Counted from the first letter of the stretch, positions 7,387 to 17,424 are shown. The stretch is DNA of 40,000 nucleotides from Mesostigma viride (GCA_009746045.1 RPFO01000175.1:2494634-2534633), one strand, 5' to 3'. Notes: generated by a model from the letters alone, not told the origin. Numbers and translations: made by a program.

Positions 7387-9902
7387 GCGGTGCTGACCGG
7401 CAAGCTGGAGAAGCTGTTCGACATCGCCAAGGGGGCGAATTCGGAGGACTTAGCCGTGGCGGATCGTACGCTGGGCCAGGCGTTGCTTGACGTGTGGAAC
7501 TACAACAAGCTATATCTATACGGCAAAGTCACGCGTGGGAAGGGCCACTATATTGCGGATGGCCACTACACCAATCTGCTCACGTACATCCTCCCGGCTA
7601 TGCGGCAAGCGGGGGGAAGGGAAGGGAATGTGGAGCCGGCAGCGGTGGATGTACACGAGGAGGAAGCAGAAGGAAAGAAAAAGCCGGCCCACAGCATTGC
7701 TTCAGTGCATTCCGCTTACAGTCGCACGCTGGCCAACACGTTTCTCCGTCTGACACAGGAGCAGACTGATGATCCTGCCTCAACGAAACCCGCGCCTGAG
7801 GAGGTGATGATGCAAAGGTGCAAATTCGCCAATGCAGAGGGGGAGAAGAAAGGCCAGAAGGTCTCTTGGACTTCTTTCAGGAACTTGGCCAGCCTTCCTA
7901 TGATGGACGCCGTGATCGATTGCATCATGAGCTGCCAGGTTGGACCGGAAAAGCTCACCAAGTTGGTGGAGATCGCCAAGGATGTGCTGGAGTGCCTGCG
8001 GCTGACCATTTGCGCCAGATTCAAGGAGGATGTGACGCTGGAAGCGCGATGCAAGGACGCAAATGGCAAGGAGTTTGTGGCGTCTCATATTTTCGAACTC
8101 GTCTTCAATCTCCATCCTCTCGCTCGGCCGGTCGGCAGGAAGGAGATTGTGGCCAGATACCGGGAATTTTGGGATGTGGCCGTCATCATAACGAGGAACA
8201 TCGCCTACCTTCTTAAAGCCAAAAAACACGCCGCACATCTGAGGATTCCGAGAAAGGATATCAGTAATGGCAAGATCGACTTTCAGGAGATTCTGCTAAA
8301 AGAGAGCGAGGACAAGACGGTGGGTTTGGCACTTTTTGCTCCGGAAGCGTTCAGGAAGTACGCTCCAAAACTTGGATTACTCGAAGGGGGGGTGAAGGAG
8401 GCGGCGATGAAGGGGCCGGTGAAGGGGCTGGAGAAGGGATCGAAGGGGAAGGGGAAGGGGAAGGAGACGGAGGCGAAGGAGGAGGAGGAGTGGGACGTGA
8501 AGTATGAGTGGCAGAGTGTGGACTGGGGCCGTCGCCGGGTCTGGTTTTGCTGTCAGTTACTAGACGGTGATGATGATGACAAGTCGCTCGTCAAGCAGGT
8601 GGCAGGCGAGGTTGCCTCAGCTTCAGCCCGCCCCTTTCCCTTGGGCTATAGGTCCCTTCCGTGCCTGAGCCTGCTGAACTTGGCGAACATTTGGGGTGAT
8701 AAGTGGAGTAACTTTCAGTCCAGGTGGTGGGCGTTCGGTCCTTGCCCGAAAGCTTCGGACATTCCCCAACCGGGCGGGATGTACGATAATGTGCTGAAGG
8801 CTTGCGCCCACGAGTTTTTCTCCAGGTTCGAACCGATGGTGATCGTGTTTGGTACCGAGACGGAGATTAAGGGGTTTCAAGAGATAGTGGAAAGGATCGG
8901 GAAAGGGAGTGAATTGTGGGAGCGGCTTGAACAGGGGGAAGGTGATGGGGGGCCTAGGCTCGGAAGGGCGAAGAAGCGAAAAGCTTCCCACGAAGCTGGG
9001 GGATCGTCCGCCGTGGTGGAGAGGGATGACCAACAGTTGTTGGAGGGAGGGGATGGAGGGGATGGAGGTCCGGCAGGAGGGTCTAACCGCGGAGAGACCC
9101 CCGTCGAGGTCAGAACGCAGCAGGCCGAACAGATGACGGGGCCTGAAGGTGATTCGGATCCGCCTGCGGCGAAGAAGCCCGCTTCTCAAGTGACTCGACG
9201 GGCAGTCGTGTCACTTGTTGAGGATGATGGAGGTGGGCCTTCCAAGCCTGCCGCGTCGCAGCCCGTTTTTCAGGTTCCGAAGAAGCAGCTTCGGGTTCCC
9301 CCGCCGACTCTGCCCACCCCGGCGCCTCTGCCCAGTTCTCAGGTACCGAAGAAGCAGCTTCGGGTTCCCCCGCCGACTCTGGCCATTTCTCAGGTACCGA
9401 AGAAGCAGCTTCGTAAGCCAGTTGTGGCAGTGGCTGATTCGGACGACGATGCTGAGGAGGAGGAGGAGGAGGAGGACGACGATGCTGAGGAGGAGGAGGG
9501 GGAGGAGGAGGAGGAGGAGGAGGAGGAGCAGCACGTTGCTACCAAGAAATCCGCCAAGGGTGGGAAGGCTGCGGAGCACGTTGCTTCCAAGAAATCGGCC
9601 AAGGTGGGGAAGCCTCCCAAGCCTGCCCTGCCTCAGAAACGGCGTCGAAAAGCAGTTGTGCTTTCAGATTCGGACGATGAGGAGGAGAAGGAGGAGGAGG
9701 ATGGCGGCGGAGAGGAGGAGGACGGGGGAAAGGAGCGCGTTGCTTCCAAGAAGTTACCCAAGACCGCGAAGACTGCCAAGGTTGCCGAGCCCGCCAAACC
9801 CGCCCCGGCGCCTGCCCCCCACCCCCAGACGGGGTCTACCTGCGAGCAGAGGTCGAAGGAAAAGGCCAAAAAGGGTAAGAAAAAATCTGCGAGTGAATTC
9901 TG
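7378..9902 (+). CDS. Uncharacterised protein / main exon: globular N-terminal part plus acidic-basic repeat tail
   Basis: This frame is open for more than 2.5 kb without a lesion. An ATG at 7378 could start a separate gene, but TGTCGCAG ending at 7386 is also a good acceptor, so this may be an internal exon of the gene upstream. Residues ~1-330 are globular (MSQAVLTGKLEKLFDIAKGA at the start). A Lys-rich linker follows (KGSKGKGKGKE), then a second globular block with many aromatics (DWGRRRVWFCCQLLDGDDDD; NIWGDKWSNFQSRWWAFG). The last ~300 residues are low complexity: three copies of a QVPKKQLR motif, long Asp/Glu runs and Lys/Ala/Pro stretches (VASKKSAKVGK), typical of nuclear disordered tails. 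The donor GTATGT follows at 9903. No enzyme signature was found. Confidence 0.7.
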
Positions 9903-9997
9903 GTATGTAGAGTGTTTTGATTTTTCACGGTTGGCAGTCCGATTTCTACTAACTCGATTTTAGTCATGCGTTGATGGCATGATCGGTTTGCTCGCAG

Positions 9998-10560
9998 GTA
10001 ATGAGGATGTGGAGCAGTTACTTCGCTTGGCTAATGTGGCGGTGGGCTTCGGACCAGCGGCTGTACATGCTGACACTTCCGGACGGGAGGAGCCTAAGGG
10101 GGCGGAAGACAGTCAGGCGGGCGATGAGGATGATGACAAGCCCACGTTGGAAATGAGACTTATGGACGGGGAAATGGGGTTCGGAGCACCAGAGGCCTTT
10201 TGGTGTGATGGGTGGACTTTAGCCATTATGCAAGCAGGGAACAAGGATACGGCTACGCCAATGTATGCCAAGCTAGAAGACGTCATGCTTTATGGGCAGG
10301 TGTCTGGATACGACACCAAGTGGAGGGACGTCGCATTTAAGTTTTTCGCTGAGGGGGAGAAGGGAGGGAAGTTGAAGAACAAGTTGTGGTGGATGCCGCT
10401 GGACTACGCGATGAAGGTGGTAAAGCTGACGGATGGCAAGAGCTGGAAGGATGTGGAAGTCTGGGCGCCTGCAAAGGAGATCGATAAGAAGAGGAGGAAC
10501 TCGAAAACGGAACAGCAGATCGCGGAAGCGAAATTACGGAAGAGGCCCTCGAAAGTGTGA
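9998..10560 (+). CDS. Final exon of unknown gene, ~187 aa
   Basis: GCTCGCAG ends at 9997 and gives the favoured acceptor; the same frame is open from about 9964, where TTTTAG offers an alternative. The product has an acidic stretch (GDEDDDKPTLEMRLMDGEMG), a Trp-rich globular segment (AFWCDGWTLAIMQAG; KNKLWWMPLDYAMKVV) and a basic C-terminus (KEIDKKRRNSKTEQQ...) ending at TGA 10558-10560. The phase does not match exactly the preceding donor at 9903, so either the splice site differs or one base is off. No known family. Confidence 0.6.
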
Positions 10561-10837
10561 GGGAAAGTTAGCACTTGGACATGCGCTGGCAATGCTCGTC
10601 CTATGGTTAATACAAAGGTTAGGATGATGTCGAGTCTCTCCACGTAAAATTTACATGAATTACTAACTTTCAAGCCTCTCGATGTGGAATGTACGCTCAA
10701 ATTGACATGAATTAAGCATTATGACACCAAATTAGCTCGAAAATACGCGATCGGACGCCAAATTCGCGCGAAAAAAAGATATCGGACGATTGAAACTAGC
10801 GTTTTTTTCTTGCAAAATGCGCCAAAAATGACCCCAT
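10561..10837. other. Non-coding flank, AT-rich
   Basis: No gene is seen. Two weakly similar ~45-bp blocks (CTCTC-GATGT or CTCTCCACGT followed by ACATGAATTA) occur at 10632 and 10676. The rest is AT-rich unique sequence with runs of A near 10770. Confidence 0.5.
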
Positions 10838-11060
10838 TCCGCGTGGGACCACCCTGTTCCCCTCCCATGCACTGAGGACTTATGCTCACGTGACGCAGTC
10901 ACGTGTCTATTAATTAATTAATTAATTAATTAATTAATTAATTAATTAATTAATTAATTAGTTAATTAATTAATTAATTAATCCATTCCATCCCTTGTTC
11001 CCCTCCCACTGAGGACTTATGCTCATGTGACGCAGTCACGTACTATTAATTAATTAATCA
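10838..11060 (+). mobile_element. Two tandem truncated element 3' ends with (TTAA)n tails
   Basis: Copy 1 (about 10850-10980) and copy 2 (about 10982-11058) share GTTCCCCTCCCA, ACTGAGGACTTATGCTCA and a hairpin-forming block (CACGTGAC GCA GTCACGTG), followed by CTATTAATTAATT. The tail of copy 1 is expanded to about 70 bp of ATTA repeats and copy 2 starts directly behind it. The same block is the 3' flank of the RTE-like reverse transcriptase remnant at 16262-16960 on the other strand, so these are most simply 5'-truncated copies of that LINE. Confidence 0.7.
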
Positions 11061-11092
11061 GCTCTATTTGCGTGGGCGCGGGCGTGAGTGTC

Positions 11093-11222
11093 TCCCTCTC
11101 TCCCCCTCTCCCCCTCTCCCCTCTCCCCCTCTCCCCCTCTCCCCCTCTCCCCCTCTCCCCTCTCCCCTCTCCCCTCTCCCCCTCTCCCCCTCTCCCCTCT
11201 CCCCCTCTCCGCGCCTCTCCCT
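11093..11222. repeat. C/T-rich microsatellite
   Basis: An irregular array of CCCCTCTC and CCCTCTC units. The complementary GGGGAGG-type array is in gene A's intron 2 at about 17950-18170. No coding value. Confidence 0.9.
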
Positions 11223-11225
11223 TTT

Positions 11226-11900
11226 ACATATCCGGCGGACTGCCGGCTGCGAAAGACCTACACCTGATCCACGACTGGATGTCGTGGACGATGGTCGGCT
11301 GTACTAATCAGAACTCATATCCCTGGAACAGAATACTCATACAATTAATATCACGCCGTTCTGCATTCGGATATTGACATGTAGCTTTTATCGACCAGAA
11401 CCAGAATCCATGTTAACAAAATCCTAGTCCACGGGCGTTGCCCCCTCGGACAGTAGACGTGAGTCCCTTTATGCCATAGAGAGGATAGGTAAATAAAACA
11501 CCAACACCTATATGCCCGCCGTCGTGCACCGTTGGTCAAGACGATGCACAACGTGAGCATGCATAATGTGCATAGATGATCGACGGGCCACAACCGGCCC
11601 AACAATGATACTCACGATCGTGGACTTTTTCGGAATAGCAGTGGATTGAAACCCACTCACAATCGTGGACTGTTTCGGAATAGCAGTGGGTTGAAACCCA
11701 CTCTCCCGACTAGCCACGAAAGATAAAACACTGGAATGTGTTGTAAACCTGAAACGGCCATGCACCGGACTAGCTACGAATGGGCGTACACTGAAAAATG
11801 CCCTAGACTAAGGCTCATCCCACCACGTGGCTCGGCCTACAGCTAGCCGGCGCTACACCACAGCGCCGGGCCCTGACCTACACATAATGTGCTATCAAAA
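11226..11900. other. Non-coding stretch with a 45-bp direct repeat
   Basis: No gene is supported. Two adjacent 45-bp copies at 11611-11655 and 11656-11700 share ATCGTGGACT, TTCGGAATAGCAGTGG and TTGAAACCCAC. A further related snippet (GACTAGC-ACGAA) appears twice at 11707 and 11768. The stretch probably belongs to eroded repeats. Confidence 0.6.
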
Positions 11901-11918
11901 GCAACGTAGGTCAACCCC

Positions 11919-13260
11919 TTGGAAAAAGGGTGCGTAGCTAGCTACACAAATCTGACGACAGTATATTACCCTGCATGCGTTCATGAAAAACAACAAAAGA
12001 CCTACTACGTGGGTATACTACACTGTGCCGACTGGATGGATCTGCATGCGAGCTTGAACGATCAGGGGAAGGCTTGGCTTCACTCCGTTTCCCTTGTTGA
12101 GGGCCGGGAGCGTGGGGGCCGCATTCCTGTGTGCCCTCCCCATGAACCCTTCGTTAACGCTGGTTCCGGCCCTGTACACCATCGCCCTCCGCCACCAGCT
12201 GTCAGCTTGCCCCGCAACCTCTCATCACGGCGGGTACGTCCTGCGGGCGCCGGCAGCTGCGGGCTTGCTCTCGATACTACTGGGACACTACATCGCGTGC
12301 ATGGGTGGCCAGCAGAACCAGAGCTGGTTCCCGTCTATCTCCATACCGCTCTCCTCCGGGTGCATGTGTGTGGCACGGTTCGGTCAGTCTTTCCCCACTC
12401 CACCATCAAGTGCGAGGACGCGGATGGGGCCGCCCTCTTCTACTCACCCAACCACCGGCCGCCCCGACATTACCGTGCTTGACTATACGATGGGCAGGGT
12501 TGCCACCTGCTCAGATCGATGTACGTCTCCGTGACTCGGCCGCTCCGGGTCGCCACATCCTCCGGGCGGCTGTGGATGCCGGCCGGGCGCTGCTGCCGCT
12601 GTGGCTGAGCGCGACAACTAGTTTGCCTCCTTAGTACGGCAATGTGGGGCCCCACCGGGTCATCCCCTTTGTCCTTGAGCAGTTCGGGGCCATTGGCCAC
12701 AAGACCGCGGAGTTTTTCCACGAGTGCTACCAGCGCCGTGAAGACGGCCTTGCGTATACCTCGAGGGTCAGACCGCCCCATGGTCTACCCGCACGTGGTC
12801 CTTGTATTGGCGGCAGCGCCTGTCACTCGCCCTCACTCGCACCGTGGCTGATGTGTTATTCCGCCGCACGCCCGCACCCGCAGGCTGACTTTGTCGCGAC
12901 CCATACGGTCTAGATCCCTCCCAGGCCTGGCCGGTGGGCCGCGGGCAGCGATGTTGCTGCGTGTCGTAGTTTTGTGGTTAGTTGTACCTTGTGCAGCTGG
13001 CGTGATCCTTGCATGCCTGTGTCAGATTACTATTATTTTCTTTCTAAAGGGTTCTTCTTCTTTTCGGGGTTTTCCTTATGTTGCATGCCCATCTCACCTC
13101 CGTAATTTATCATTCTCACTATGAATATATATATGTTGCGTTGGTCTTATCGTAGTATAGAGCTTTGACATGGCTCTGTATATAGGTTTATAGCTGGGCG
13201 TTTGCTTTGGTTTGAGTGATTTCACTCTGCTGTAAGTAATTATATTTTTAATATATATGT
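11919..13260 (+). pseudogene. Decayed LINE C-terminal (post-RT) segment, copy 1
   Basis: Pieces in different frames resemble the tail that follows reverse transcriptase in many algal LINEs. In order: a GAAFLCALPMNPSLTLVPAL-type stretch (about 12110), a GHYIACMGGQQNQSW stretch (about 12285), PDITVLDYTMG (about 12460), and a final VIPFVLEQFGAIGHKTAEFF stretch (about 12660). Stops and frame changes interrupt it. The 3' part is AT-rich and ends near 13215-13255 with TTCACTCTG-TGTAAGTAATTATAT, shared with copy 2. The assignment rests on remembered family architecture (a conserved PD-I and G-HLL-DV region) and not on a search. Confidence 0.5.
13087..13130 (+). repeat. Left arm of dispersed inverted pair
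   Basis: CATCTCACCTCCGTAAT followed by (T)TATCATTCTCA and TGAATATATATA. Its reverse complement occurs at 15751-15797 with only a few changes. The pair brackets LINE copy 2 and the ORF1 remnant. Confidence 0.7.
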
Positions 13261-13285
13261 TGCGCTGGTAACTTGTCTCCTTGAT

Positions 13286-14655
13286 ATGTTGAGCCGGCGG
13301 CATTTTGGGGCTCTGTCGCTCAGTCGTTGGCGGAAATCTGCCGGCTCCTTCCCATATATCTTGGCTACGGCGGCGCCTGACCTCTTGGACCCCGCCAGCC
13401 CCTACGGTCATTTCATCGAACTGCCATCCAGGATGCTTATGCTGAGATCCAGCAGGCCGGCCGGCACTACCGCCAGCTGGCACCGCTCAGGCCGCCCGGC
13501 CAACGTCGTCTTCCTTGGCGCACTCCGTCGGTTGCCACCGCACTATCCCCCGCGGCATTCCCTGCCCGCGTCATCGGTCGATAAACACCAGAAAACCTAC
13601 GCGGGTATTGACTGCACACGAAGGATTGGTTGGCTAGCTCGTTTTGATTACCTCAATGCCCAGGGTTGTGCGTGGCTGTTCTCACTCTCGTTGCAGAGTG
13701 TGGGCTCGGCTTACCTTGGAGCTCTCCCCAAGGCCCCCCCATTCGTCCGGGCGCCCAGTCACTAGATCCGGTGGCGCTGCGACACGTACCAACTGTTTGC
13801 CCCGCAGCCTAATTGTTTCCGCATGCAGGCCGGCGGCCCTGTGGTAGCTGCGGGCCTGCCTTGGACTCACTGGGACCCACTATACCTGTGATGCATGGGT
13901 GGCCAACAGAATCAGAATTGGTATTCAAGTACTCGCACAATAGCTGTGCATGCTCCTGACGGTGGTGCTCGCCATGGTCCGGTCGATCCATTTTCCCCCA
14001 CGCGAACATCCGGTCTGAGGATGCGGACGGCGCGCGGCGTGGCTTTCTACTCCCCGGCCCAACCACCGACCCATGACATCGTGTATCTGGACTTTGAGGG
14101 AAGTGGCCGGCACTTGCTGATTGACGTTTCTGTGGCTTGCCCCTTCGCTCTTAGCCATGTATGTGCATGGTTGGTGCATCCTAGGCTGGCGGCGGGCTTA
14201 GTACACGGCGGATCGGGCTGAGCGGGCCAAGCTCACGGCCTATGGCGACGTCGGGCACCACCGTGTGGTGCCCTTTGTCTTTGGAGGAGTTCGGGGCCAT
14301 GGCTGGGACCCTGACCGCACTGGCTTCGGAAGGACCGCCTGGACCTGGAGGGCCAGCGGGCCCCTTGGCGCGGACCTCGACGCGTCGTACTGGCACCGAC
14401 GCCTTTCGGAAGCGCTTACCCGGGAGATATGCGGCTGACATCTTGCTCCGCCGCGCACGTGGGCTAACTTTTCGGCGCAGCACGGTTATTAGGCTGTTTT
14501 ACTTCTTTCCACAGTGTGGAGTGTCCCATGCCGGCTTGTATTGTTTTTGTCGTGGTATCTCTTAAGAACAATTGTTGGCGTTGGCTATGGACGTTATGTT
14601 TGAATGGGTGCCTTCACTCTGATGTAAGTAATTATATAATTTTAAATATATATTG
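13286..14655 (+). pseudogene. Decayed LINE C-terminal segment, copy 2
   Basis: This is a diverged tandem copy of the segment before it. Matching landmarks are AWLFSLSLQSVGSAYLGALP (about 13660), CMGGQQNQNWYSS (about 13890), HDIVYLDFEGSGRHLLIDVS (about 14070) and the block resembling YGDVGHHRVVPFVF (about 14240). The 3' end (CCTTCACTCTGATGTAAG then TAATTATATAATTTTAAATA, 14606-14650) matches that of copy 1, so each copy is 5'-truncated with the same 3' terminus. All frames are interrupted. Confidence 0.5.
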
Positions 14656-14691
14656 AGCAACAAGGTCTTGTTAGATTGATCTGGCCTGCCC

Positions 14692-15532
14692 TTGTTGTCT
14701 CCTATTGATATTGAGCAACAAGATCTCGATCTTGCTCACCGGCTCGTTGGAAATCGTTGCGGCTGGCTGCATGCATGGGCGTCTGCACAGGTGGGCAACT
14801 GTGCGACGTTATATCTTCCATGTTTGTCCACTGCCGACATCAAGGCCCAGCTTCTCGACCTCGACCAGCGCCTCCAAGCCACCGCCACCGCCCATGAGAG
14901 CTTGCACGACACCGCCGGCCTCACCGCCCAGGCGGTGCAAGACATCGCTGCCCAGCCGGCATCTGCTGGCCCGGCCAGCGATGCTCCCACCCAGACCTGG
15001 GCGGACTTGCTCAAGCACCACACCACCTCCACCACCTCCACCATCGCGGCGCAACTCAAGCAACAAGCACTCGACCTTCGTGAGGAGGCCGAACTCGACA
15101 AGCGCAGCCACAACGTCATAGTCAAGCACTTCGCCCAGCCGGCCGACGAGACCTCGACGAGTCTTCTCACGGCATTCAAGCGCGACATTCTTGCCCCCAT
15201 GCAACTCACTGGTGAGCTGCGGATGTCGGCTGTCCGCCTCCCCCGCGCGCGGGGTAAGGCTGGCCCGGCACCCGTGCTCCTTGAGCACCTTTAAGTACAT
15301 GGGGGACAAGCTGTCGTTCCTCAAATGCCGCAAGAAGCTCTCGCTGACTCGTTACACGCTGGACGACGACTTGACTCTGGCCCAGCAACAACGGCAACGC
15401 AAGCTATGGCCGACCTACCTCAAGCTCCGGCAGAGCGCAGGGGGGAAACTGGTATACTGGAGGGGGGCGGTCATTCACGTTGACCACAAGCCCTGGCAGG
15501 CACCTCCTGCCACCCCAGCAAACTCAGTCTAG
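14692..15532 (+). pseudogene. LINE ORF1-like remnant with a frameshift
   Basis: The first frame (to 15294) codes for a helical segment (TADIKAQLLDLDQRLQATAT) with a coiled-coil look, then HNVIVKHFAQPADE. The protein continues in another frame from about 15285 with KYMGDKLSFLKCRKKLSLTR and LDDDLTLAQQQRQRKLWPTY, then KLVYWRGAVIHVD. This order (N-terminal coil, short RNA-binding-like fold, then P-VLLEHL, K-L, DDLT-QQ-RR-LWP, RG) resembles LINE ORF1 or transposase_22-type proteins. A one-base loss near 15285-15292 breaks it. No endonuclease or RT domain follows on this strand. Confidence 0.55.
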
Positions 15533-15539
15533 GGAATAT

Positions 15540-15900
15540 ATAACAGTAGTGTAGATTAGACAGGCTTAGCCTAGCATGTGGCCTACACGCATGTGCGCCC
15601 ATAATGGCCCCCCATGGATGACGCCTTCAGAATTCAGCCTAGCCATGCCTACAATTGGACCCCCATGGATGCTACATTAAGCATATAGCCATGCTCTGCC
15701 TACGCAGAGAGTCACTCTCTGTTGAGAAGCCATGCCCTAGCACTTGTATAGCTATATATATTCATTGAGAATGATAGATTACGGAGGTGAGATATAGCTA
15801 TATATATCTCCACCTACACACACAGATCTCGAATGATTTATCTAGTACCAAATCCGAATGGCTTGCATCACTCCCCGGAAAGGAGAACTTTTGCGGTTGG
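15540..15900. other. AT-rich non-coding segment
   Basis: No gene is seen. Two partial repeats of CCCCCATGGATG lie at about 15607 and 15660. The segment 15751-15797 is the reverse complement of 13087-13130, listed as an inverted pair. Confidence 0.5.
15751..15797 (-). repeat. Right arm of dispersed inverted pair
   Basis: This is the reverse complement of the block at 13087-13130 (GAGAATGATAGATTACGGAG then GTGAGAT). It could be an end of an older element or a repeated 3' UTR segment. Confidence 0.7.
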
Positions 15901-15904
15901 ACTG

Positions 15905-16080
15905 TAGGTGTCAGCTGGCGATGCCTTAGGATCAGGAGACGTCCGTCCTATAGTCAGCAAAAGTGGGTGCGAGAGGTCCCCAGTTCGATTCCGGCCTGGA
16001 TTCATTTGCAGATCGCGTTTTCCGCGGACCGGCACTGAACGCAAATGGTTTTCACCTTTGCGGCGTGCCACATCAGAAAA
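15905..16080 (+). mobile_element. tRNA-derived SINE-like sequence
   Basis: The segment has a B-box-like AGTTCGATTCCGG at 15981-15993, preceded by GCGAGAGGTCCCC. A weaker A-box-like TATAGTCAGC lies about 35 bp upstream. The tRNA stems do not close properly, so this is not a functional tRNA. A tRNA-related SINE head or tRNA pseudogene fits better. A peptide-like open frame on the minus strand across it (NRTGDLSHP) is the kind of spurious frame SINE heads produce. Confidence 0.4.
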
Positions 16081-16261
16081 TCAGAATATCTTCCACCCCA
16101 TTTGTCATGCAGGCCTCCTAGGCCCTCTCCCCGAGCCGCCCTGTGTGAGCTCGATCCGGAGGCATGAACCATCATGGTGGTGCAGGTGCACCTTGTGCAC
16201 CCAGAGCAGGTGATAGCTGTACATCCTACACCTGCAGGTTGTAGCCCTGATCGTATTACAA

Positions 16262-16960
16262 ACCCATTAATTAATTAATTAATAGACACGTGACTGCGTC
16301 ACGTGAGCATAAGTCCTCAGTGGGAGGGGAACATGGGATGGAATGGATGGTATCAGCTATCTAGGTCCTAGTTACAGGGGTGTGGGCACCGCGGCCCGAA
16401 TCGCTATGAATGCCATAGTTGGTCACACGCGGAGCCCCCACAGGCTTGGGGGTGGTCTCCTTCATCACTACTTGCCATCTATCCTTGCGCACCAGCTGCC
16501 TCCATATTACAGAAAAACCAGGAGGCTGCCCGGGGGTGAGCCCGTCACGTCTAGTGTAGCACATGTCCATGCCGAGTCTATCACGAAAAGTCCACGGGTG
16601 GCGGCCCTGCCGCGCGCGGCCGGGGGCACGCCAGGTGAGGACATATCGCCCAGGCTGGGCGGGCTTGGTGCCAGCTAGTCTATCTGATGTATCTACCTGA
16701 TCTGTGCGGGCCAGGTGCCCGGCTAGGCCCAGGCGCCTGTGCCTAATAATGTGGGAAACATAGGGCAAATCAGCGTACAAATCCTCATTGCTAATGTGCA
16801 AACCAAAGGGGATGTTAAGGGCCTTGCGCAGCATCTTGGTGACGGCGCCGTCGAGTCGTTGCTCCAGCCCCTGCATCAGTGTCCACGTCTACAAACCCAT
16901 AGATGCCCCTTTCTCAGGGCTATGTGTTACATATGCTCCCCACGGAGCTATGATCTTAAT
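16262..16960 (-). mobile_element. 5'-truncated RTE-like LINE with (TTAA)n tail
   Basis: In minus sense the segment runs from TTAATTAA-GATCATAGCTCCG (about 16955) through an RT C-terminal reading frame to a 3' UTR with the hairpin block and ends in (ATTA)n at 16262-16283. It is flanked at both ends by TTAATTAA-type repeats. The 3' block is the same as at 10850-11058 and partly at 30935-30985. Confidence 0.65.
16361..16876 (-). pseudogene. LINE reverse transcriptase C-terminal fragment
   Basis: The 171-residue frame begins MQGLEQRLDGAVTKMLRKAL and contains NEDLYADLPYVSHIIRHRRL then GLAGHLAR. This matches the region after the RT palm/thumb in RTE-type non-LTR elements, where LD--TRML, N--LYGDLP and RRL--AGH are typical. 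The catalytic YADD part and the endonuclease are missing, so only the 3' end of the ORF was retained. The last part (GMDMCYTRRDGLTPG, WRQLV) also fits the family's C-terminus. Confidence 0.65.
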
Positions 16961-17154
16961 TAATTAATTGATTAATTGATTCCATGTTTGTACTCAGAAT
17001 GATCTCAATCTTTGTGGGATGCTGTTTGCCCATGTGTACAGTACTTGTCTATATCTCCCCAGGACCAAATTATGTGTAAATTGTCCATGCACTAGACAAG
17101 GATATGCTTGTATTACAAAAGCACGCTTTCAAGACCTTCATAAGAAAAGAGAGG

Positions 17155-17262
17155 AGGGCGCATCGAACCCGTGTACTCCGTCGTGGTTGTCGCACAAAAA
17201 CATGGTGGCCAGACGCCAACTGATAAAGGAGAGAACACACTTGGTTTGGTATCTGCTCTAAT
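17155..17262 (-). mobile_element. tRNA-like (SINE-like) sequence
   Basis: On the minus strand TATCAGTTGGCGTC (A-box/D-arm-like) is followed about 60 bp later by ACGGGTTCGATGCGCCC (B-box/T-arm-like). The spacing is longer than in an ordinary tRNA without an intron and the acceptor stem is not evident. It could be a tRNA pseudogene or a SINE head lying just downstream of gene A. Confidence 0.35.
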
Positions 17263-17424
17263 AATCAACACCTTGCTGGCCAGCGTCAGGCTTCATCACC
17301 CTGCCAGATCGATCATCCATTCATCACGATGAAAAAAAAATTAAGTGAGACAACTATATACACGTCCACAACAAGCACGCACTCTAACACCACTTCACAT
17401 CCTTGTCTTTGCAGCCACCAGCAG

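Noticed and set aside
15905-16080. Functional tRNA gene
   Set aside because: A B-box is present but T-arm and acceptor stem do not pair; better explained as tRNA-derived.
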